Assembly (NCBI GenBank): GCA_937988745.1
Contig: CALKAR010000071.1
Location: forward strand, 1 to 8,153
Length of the DNA: 8,153 nt
Source: an uncultured Peptococcaceae bacterium
Lineage (GTDB): Bacteria > Bacillota > Limnochordia > Darwinibacteriales > Darwinibacteriaceae
Reading direction: 5' to 3'
In this document: positions 5,460-8,153 of the stretch, one piece after another
How the letters are laid out: each line of letters starts with the position of its first letter
How positions within the stretch are numbered: position 1 is the first letter of the stretch
Translations under genes and position numbers: made by a program
Notes under the pieces: generated by a model
What the model was told of the DNA's origin: nothing
Database searches by the model: none
The model's input: the letters and a program-made list of their open reading frames with translations, nothing else

Positions 5460-6752
5460 TTATTCAGCAACTGGGGTATATAGGTCTTCTACATACCATT
5501 TGACCGGTCTTTCTGCCAAGACACCGTTGGCTTCTGCCTCGGCTGCTCTCATAGCTTCTGCTGCCGGATAACCGAAGAACAGCAGATCTTCGAGCATTCC
5601 CAGGCCGTAGTCGTTTTCTACTTCAAACGGAATTTCGCCAGGAATGTTGGTGTAAGGTACCTGCTCCGCAATGGCAGAAATGAGCGGGTCAGAAGTGATT
5701 CTGGGGTCATCCAGCAAGTTCACATTGGATGGAGCTGTACCTAAGATCAGGTTGACCTCAACTAAATAATCGGTTTCTTCATAGAGCCACTTGAGGAACT
5801 CAAAGGCTGCCCGCTTGTTTTCTGGGCGAGCTGCTTTCATAACAGACATACCAGTTTCATGGTTGTTGCGGGCAATTGGCCCTGGAGCAAGCTTGCCGTC
5901 AAAGGTTGGCAATCTGAATACGGCCCAATTGAGATCAGGATAGTTGTTGTTCAGTTCGCCTCCCAGCCAGCTCCAGCTGTAAACCATACCAGCGTGGCCG
6001 GTTCCCATAGCTTCGCTGAAGCTGAGGAAGCCCATTTCGGTTACCCGATCTTCGTAAATGAGCTTTTCGATGTATTCGAGGGCTTGAATACCTGCGTCAT
6101 TGTACCAATCCACTGTCTTGGCATCTTCACCGTACAGCTTACCGCCTAATTGATAGTGCAGGTCAAGCCAGAAAACACCGAGGATTCCGTTAGGAACAAA
6201 GCCTGCGATTTGGATATCGCCATTGTCATCGTATTGGGTGAGGCGTTTAGCGATTACCGCAAACTCATCCCAAGTGGTAGGAATATCTGCTTCAGTAAGT
6301 CCGGCTGCTTCCCACAGGTCGGTGTTGTAGAAAATGAGGCCTGTCATGATGCCTACCGGGTAGAAATGGAAGGTTCCATCAAATAAGTAAGCGGCTTCGA
6401 AGTTGATAATCTCTTCTTTATAGCGGTCGTAGTCGAAAAGGTCGGCTGGATATGCTTCGAGGTGGTTTAAGAAAGCTTGAGTCTGTGAGTTGTGGAACTG
6501 CGCGATATCAGGTACGTCTCCGCCGGCTACACCGGACATGAGGCGGGTCCAATAATCTTCCCAACCAATAACTTGAGTCTCAAAGGTCACATCAGGATTG
6601 AGCTTCTCGTACTCTTCCATGTACTTCAGCTTCAGGTTCATTCTGGGCTGATGCCAGTCCCAATGCCTGAGCGTTACTTTGGCACTGGCTGTAAAAGCCA
6701 TGCCTAACACGAGTACTAAAGCCAGAGTAAGTGCCACAAACCTCGTTCTCAC
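5460..6752 (-). CDS. Sugar-binding protein of the CUT1 ABC transporter (family 1 solute-binding protein)
   Basis: An exported binding protein of 430 residues that delivers a carbohydrate to the two permeases. The start is set at the GTG at 6752, because a near-perfect binding site (AAAGGAGG, plus-strand 6761-6768) lies eight bases upstream and a clean signal peptide follows at once. The open frame runs upstream to 6839, but those 29 residues are charged and would precede the signal. The signal has Arg at positions 2 and 4, a hydrophobic core (5-20) and an ASA cleavage site before Lys25. No lipobox cysteine is present. The mature part has family 1 features: KVTLRHWDWHQP at the N-terminus, GGDVPDIAQFHNSQ near residue 85, YNTDLWEAAGL in the middle and EFLKWLYEETDY later. 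The gene is first in the operon. Its leader holds an 18-bp palindrome matching the LacI-type regulator's own operator, which suggests sugar-responsive repression. Confidence 0.92.
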   Translation of the reverse strand: MRTRFVALTLALVLVLGMAFTASAKVTLRHWDWHQPRMNLKLKYMEEYEKLNPDVTFETQVIGWEDYWTRLMSGVAGGDVPDIAQFHNSQTQAFLNHLEAYPADLFDYDRYKEEIINFEAAYLFDGTFHFYPVGIMTGLIFYNTDLWEAAGLTEADIPTTWDEFAVIAKRLTQYDDNGDIQIAGFVPNGILGVFWLDLHYQLGGKLYGEDAKTVDWYNDAGIQALEYIEKLIYEDRVTEMGFLSFSEAMGTGHAGMVYSWSWLGGELNNNYPDLNWAVFRLPTFDGKLAPGPIARNNHETGMSVMKAARPENKRAAFEFLKWLYEETDYLVEVNLILGTAPSNVNLLDDPRITSDPLISAIAEQVPYTNIPGEIPFEVENDYGLGMLEDLLFFGYPAAEAMRAAEAEANGVLAERPVKWYVEDLYTPVAE

Positions 6753-6848
6753 TGTTATGTCCTCCTTTAATTGATGGTCAAATCCTGCAGCCTTACCAAA
6801 CGACACTAGATGACCTTTTCTTCGTGAATCGATCACCACCTTCGTTTC

Positions 6849-6866
6849 TGATTAAACCTTTAATCA
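6849..6866. promoter_or_regulatory. Candidate LacI-type operator 1 (transport operon leader)
   Basis: TGATTAAACCTTTAATCA has perfect 8-bp arms around CC. It agrees with the palindrome at 7042-7059 at 15 of 18 positions (common form TGNTTAAACNTTTAANCA). Its position is about 60 bases downstream of the predicted operon start and about 100 bases before the GTG. That would suit a roadblock, or a DNA loop with the second copy, whose centre is about 193 bases away. Confidence 0.7.
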
Positions 6867-6930
6867 CAAGACCAAAAAAGAACGAGCTCCAGCCCTTAAC
6901 GATAGTTCTATTTTACCCTAATCTATACTT

Positions 6931-6944
6931 TGAGTTTAAGCTCA
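6931..6944. promoter_or_regulatory. Palindrome over the -10 of the transport operon
   Basis: TGAGTTTAAGCTCA is symmetric at 12 of 14 positions and covers the predicted -10 hexamer. Its minus strand contains GCTTAAAC, identical to one half-site of the operator at 7042-7059. It may be a further, weaker contact for the same regulator or a site for another protein. It lacks the central CG of CcpA sites. Confidence 0.35.
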
Positions 6945-6961
6945 TTCAAGGCGAATGTCAA
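6933..6961 (-). promoter_or_regulatory. Promoter of the sugar transport operon
   Basis: On the minus strand a perfect -35 hexamer TTGACA (6956-6961) is followed after 17 bases by TAAACT (6933-6938, four of six -10 matches). Transcription would start near 6926, leaving a leader of about 170 bases. A second possibility, TTGAAT (6944-6949) with TATAGA (6922-6927) at 16 bases, overlaps it. Confidence 0.55.
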
Positions 6962-7004
6962 GGGATAATTACACTCGTTTTAACTCCTAGGGAAAAATTT
7001 GCGA

Positions 7005-7028
7005 TTTCCGTATGCATTCTTTCGGAAA
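7005..7028. repeat. Inverted repeat TTTCCG / CGGAAA upstream of the LacI-type gene
   Basis: TTTCCG (7005-7010) and CGGAAA (7023-7028) are perfect 6-bp inverted copies 12 bases apart, spanning the -35 region just before the -10 of the regulator gene. They could be an activator or repressor site, or chance. Confidence 0.3.
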
Positions 7029-7031
7029 ACA

Positions 7032-7040
7032 TGTTATAAT
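7032..7040 (+). promoter_or_regulatory. Extended -10 promoter of the LacI-type gene
   Basis: TGTTATAAT combines a perfect -10 hexamer (7035-7040) with an upstream TG, the extended -10 form. The -35 region (around 7011-7017) is a poor match, which such promoters tolerate. The start would be near 7047, inside the palindrome at 7042-7059. Confidence 0.7.
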
Positions 7041-7041
7041 A

Positions 7042-7059
7042 TGCTTAAACATTTAACCA
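7042..7059. promoter_or_regulatory. Candidate LacI-type operator 2 (autoregulatory)
   Basis: TGCTTAAACATTTAACCA is symmetric at 14 of 18 positions and matches the palindrome at 6849-6866 at 15 of 18. It covers the expected transcription start of the regulator gene, which would give direct autorepression. The paired occurrence is the main evidence that both are sites for this regulator. Confidence 0.7.
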
Positions 7060-7075
7060 CTTTGGGGGAATAAGC

Positions 7076-8110
7076 ATGAAACCCAAACAGGTAACTATTC
7101 GAGATATAGCCCGGGAAGCGAATGTTTCAATCGCAACCGTTTCCAACGTGATTAACAACAAGGGGCGGGTTTCAGAAGAGACTCGCGCTTTGATAGAAGA
7201 ATTAATTAGGAAGTATAACTATACCCCTAACCTGGCCGCCCGCAGTTTGAAGAATAAAAACTCACACCTAATTAGCGTTGTGGTTCCCTACTTAACCAAG
7301 GGTCAATTTGAGGACAACCCATTTTTCTGGCAGGTAATGTCGGGCATCGAAACGGGTGCCAGCAGCAAGAACTTCCATGTGATGCTGAGTGCCATGTCCA
7401 ACAGCCCGGATATGTCGTTTATTAAAGAGCGGCAGCTTGATGGAATTGTGGTGGTCGGTGTACATGAAAGCTCGGAGCATTACCGCGCCATTCTAGAGCT
7501 GGATATTCCCTGCGTCTTTATGGACAGCTTCATCAGCGCTCCTGAGGTTTACCAGGTGAACAGCGATGATCGATGGGGCGGCTATTTGGGAACCAGATAC
7601 CTAATCTCACTGGGGTATGATCGGATTATCTTAGTATCTGGTGTGGAACGGGACATTGATGAGAGGTTTGGGGTAATTTATCAAAGATGGTCGGGATACA
7701 AGCAGGCGTTGGAGGAAGCAAATATCCCCTATCAGCCGGAACTTGTGATCAAGGCTGGAAACACGATGCTTGGGGGATATCATGCGGCGCAGAAGGTTGT
7801 GAGCCTGCTGGACAAAAAGACCGCAATCTTTGTTCTATCTGACATTGCAGCCATGGGCCTGATTCGAGGACTAAATGAACTGGGAATTTCGGTACCCAGA
7901 GATGTTTCAGTGATGGGCTATGACGATATCTTTTATGCAGACTTTATGGTTCCCTCTCTTACCACCATCCGGCAGGACATTTTCAATAAGGGGAAACAAG
8001 CAGTGAAGCTCCTTTTGGCTCAAATTGAGAACCGTGATATCGAGGAAAAATCACTGCTGCTGCCGGTAGAGTTGAAGATCAGAGAGAGTACGACGAAGAA
8101 TTTGGTTTAA
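7076..8110 (+). CDS. LacI-family transcriptional regulator of the sugar transport operon
   Basis: A 344-residue repressor of the LacI/GalR family, of normal length. Residues 6-28 form the helix-turn-helix (VTIRDIAREANVSIATVSNV), with the hinge helix following at about 50-59 (TPNLAARSLK). The remainder is a periplasmic-binding-protein-like sugar domain, with the recognisable LDGIVVVG (121-128), the IFVLSDIAAMGLIRGLNELG segment (251-270) and VSVMGYDDI (277-285). The ATG at 7076 has GGGGG (7064-7068) seven bases upstream. It is divergent from the transport operon. Two matching 18-bp palindromes lie in the gap, one over its own start, so it most likely represses both itself and the operon, and a sugar or sugar phosphate releases it. 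No phosphotransferase component or CcpA-type role is suggested. The inducer is unknown. Confidence 0.94.
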   Translation: MKPKQVTIRDIAREANVSIATVSNVINNKGRVSEETRALIEELIRKYNYTPNLAARSLKNKNSHLISVVVPYLTKGQFEDNPFFWQVMSGIETGASSKNFHVMLSAMSNSPDMSFIKERQLDGIVVVGVHESSEHYRAILELDIPCVFMDSFISAPEVYQVNSDDRWGGYLGTRYLISLGYDRIILVSGVERDIDERFGVIYQRWSGYKQALEEANIPYQPELVIKAGNTMLGGYHAAQKVVSLLDKKTAIFVLSDIAAMGLIRGLNELGISVPRDVSVMGYDDIFYADFMVPSLTTIRQDIFNKGKQAVKLLLAQIENRDIEEKSLLLPVELKIRESTTKNLV

Positions 8111-8124
8111 GGAATCAATCATGC

Positions 8125-8153
8125 AAAGAAAAAGGCCTCCCGGTGTGGGAGGC
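8125..8153 (+). terminator. Terminator hairpin of the LacI-type gene, at the window edge
   Basis: GCCTCCC (8135-8141) pairs perfectly with GGGAGGC (8147-8153) around GGTGT. An A-rich stretch (8125-8133) precedes it, as in bidirectional terminators. The window ends at the last paired base, so the expected T tract cannot be seen. Confidence 0.75.

Larger units (their letters stand above)
6753..7075. promoter_or_regulatory. Divergent regulatory region between transport operon and LacI-type gene
   Basis: These 323 bases hold no supported gene. They contain the binding-protein ribosome binding site (6761-6768), a leader of about 170 bases for the transport operon, an 18-bp palindrome (6849-6866), the operon promoter with an overlapping palindrome (6931-6961), and the regulator's promoter, second operator and ribosome binding site (7035-7068). 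A 102-codon open frame across 6731-7039 has no ribosome binding site and overlaps the binding-protein gene. Confidence 0.8.

Noticed and set aside
6753..6839. 29-residue upstream extension of the binding-protein frame
   Set aside because: It would put a charged segment before the signal peptide. The GTG at 6752 has a near-perfect ribosome binding site, while the upstream GTG does not.
6731..7039. 102-codon plus-strand open frame across the divergent gap
   Set aside because: It overlaps the 5' end of the binding-protein gene on the other strand, has no ribosome binding site, shows no family features, and covers the promoters and operator of the divergent region.
6753..7075. CcpA catabolite site or riboswitch in the transport operon leader
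   Set aside because: No palindrome with the central CG of catabolite sites was found, and no recognisable riboswitch core or leader terminator was seen. The palindromes present fit the divergent regulator better.
1..8153. CRISPR array, insertion sequence, phage or tRNA gene
   Set aside because: No regularly spaced repeats, transposase or phage motifs, terminal inverted repeats with target duplications, or tRNA-like cloverleaf were seen on either strand.

Overview
The window looks like a chromosomal segment of a Bacillota-type bacterium of roughly balanced base composition. This is inferred from strong purine-rich ribosome binding sites (several with a GGGGG core), sigma-A-like promoters, intrinsic terminators, and a CUT1 sugar ABC operon that lacks its own ATPase. 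The solute-binding protein has a signal peptidase I-type signal sequence rather than a lipobox. That is unusual for a monoderm Gram-positive and would fit a diderm-type Firmicute lineage, but it does not prove one. I cannot name the species.

Left part (1-1200, plus strand): a TetR-family regulator gene (134-853) is followed by a 54-residue, two-helix membrane protein gene (975-1139). The same 17-bp sequence, TTGACCAACCGGTCAGT, sits at the regulator's own transcription start and again in front of the small gene. The two genes therefore look like a compact regulator-target module, with the small protein as the probable regulated product.

Middle part (1200-2520, minus strand): a convergent two-gene unit made of an SPFH/Band 7 membrane protein (1450-2457) and, one base after its stop codon, an Arc-like ribbon-helix-helix protein (1254-1448). 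Two hairpins at 1175-1247 separate it from the TetR module. The SPFH protein carries two inserted stretches, one of which resembles a DxxxDG calcium-binding loop.

Right part (2540-8153): a carbohydrate uptake locus. On the minus strand, in transcription order, are a family 1 sugar-binding protein, a MalF-like permease, a MalG-like permease, and a ROK-family sugar kinase with the zinc motif of bacterial glucokinases. The kinase has its own candidate promoter and a strong terminator. A divergent LacI-family regulator (7076-8110) is separated from the binding-protein gene by about 320 bp. That gap holds candidate promoters for both directions and two matching 18-bp palindromes of the form TGNTTAAACNTTTAANCA. 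One lies over the regulator's own start and the other in the transport operon's leader, so the regulator probably represses itself and the operon until a sugar is bound. The substrate cannot be read from the sequence. The kinase suggests that glucose, or a glycoside yielding glucose, enters glycolysis.

No tRNA, rRNA, CRISPR array, insertion sequence or phage gene was seen. The least ordinary parts are the TetR/small membrane protein module and the SPFH/ribbon-helix-helix pair; the sugar locus is conventional but has unusually legible regulatory DNA.
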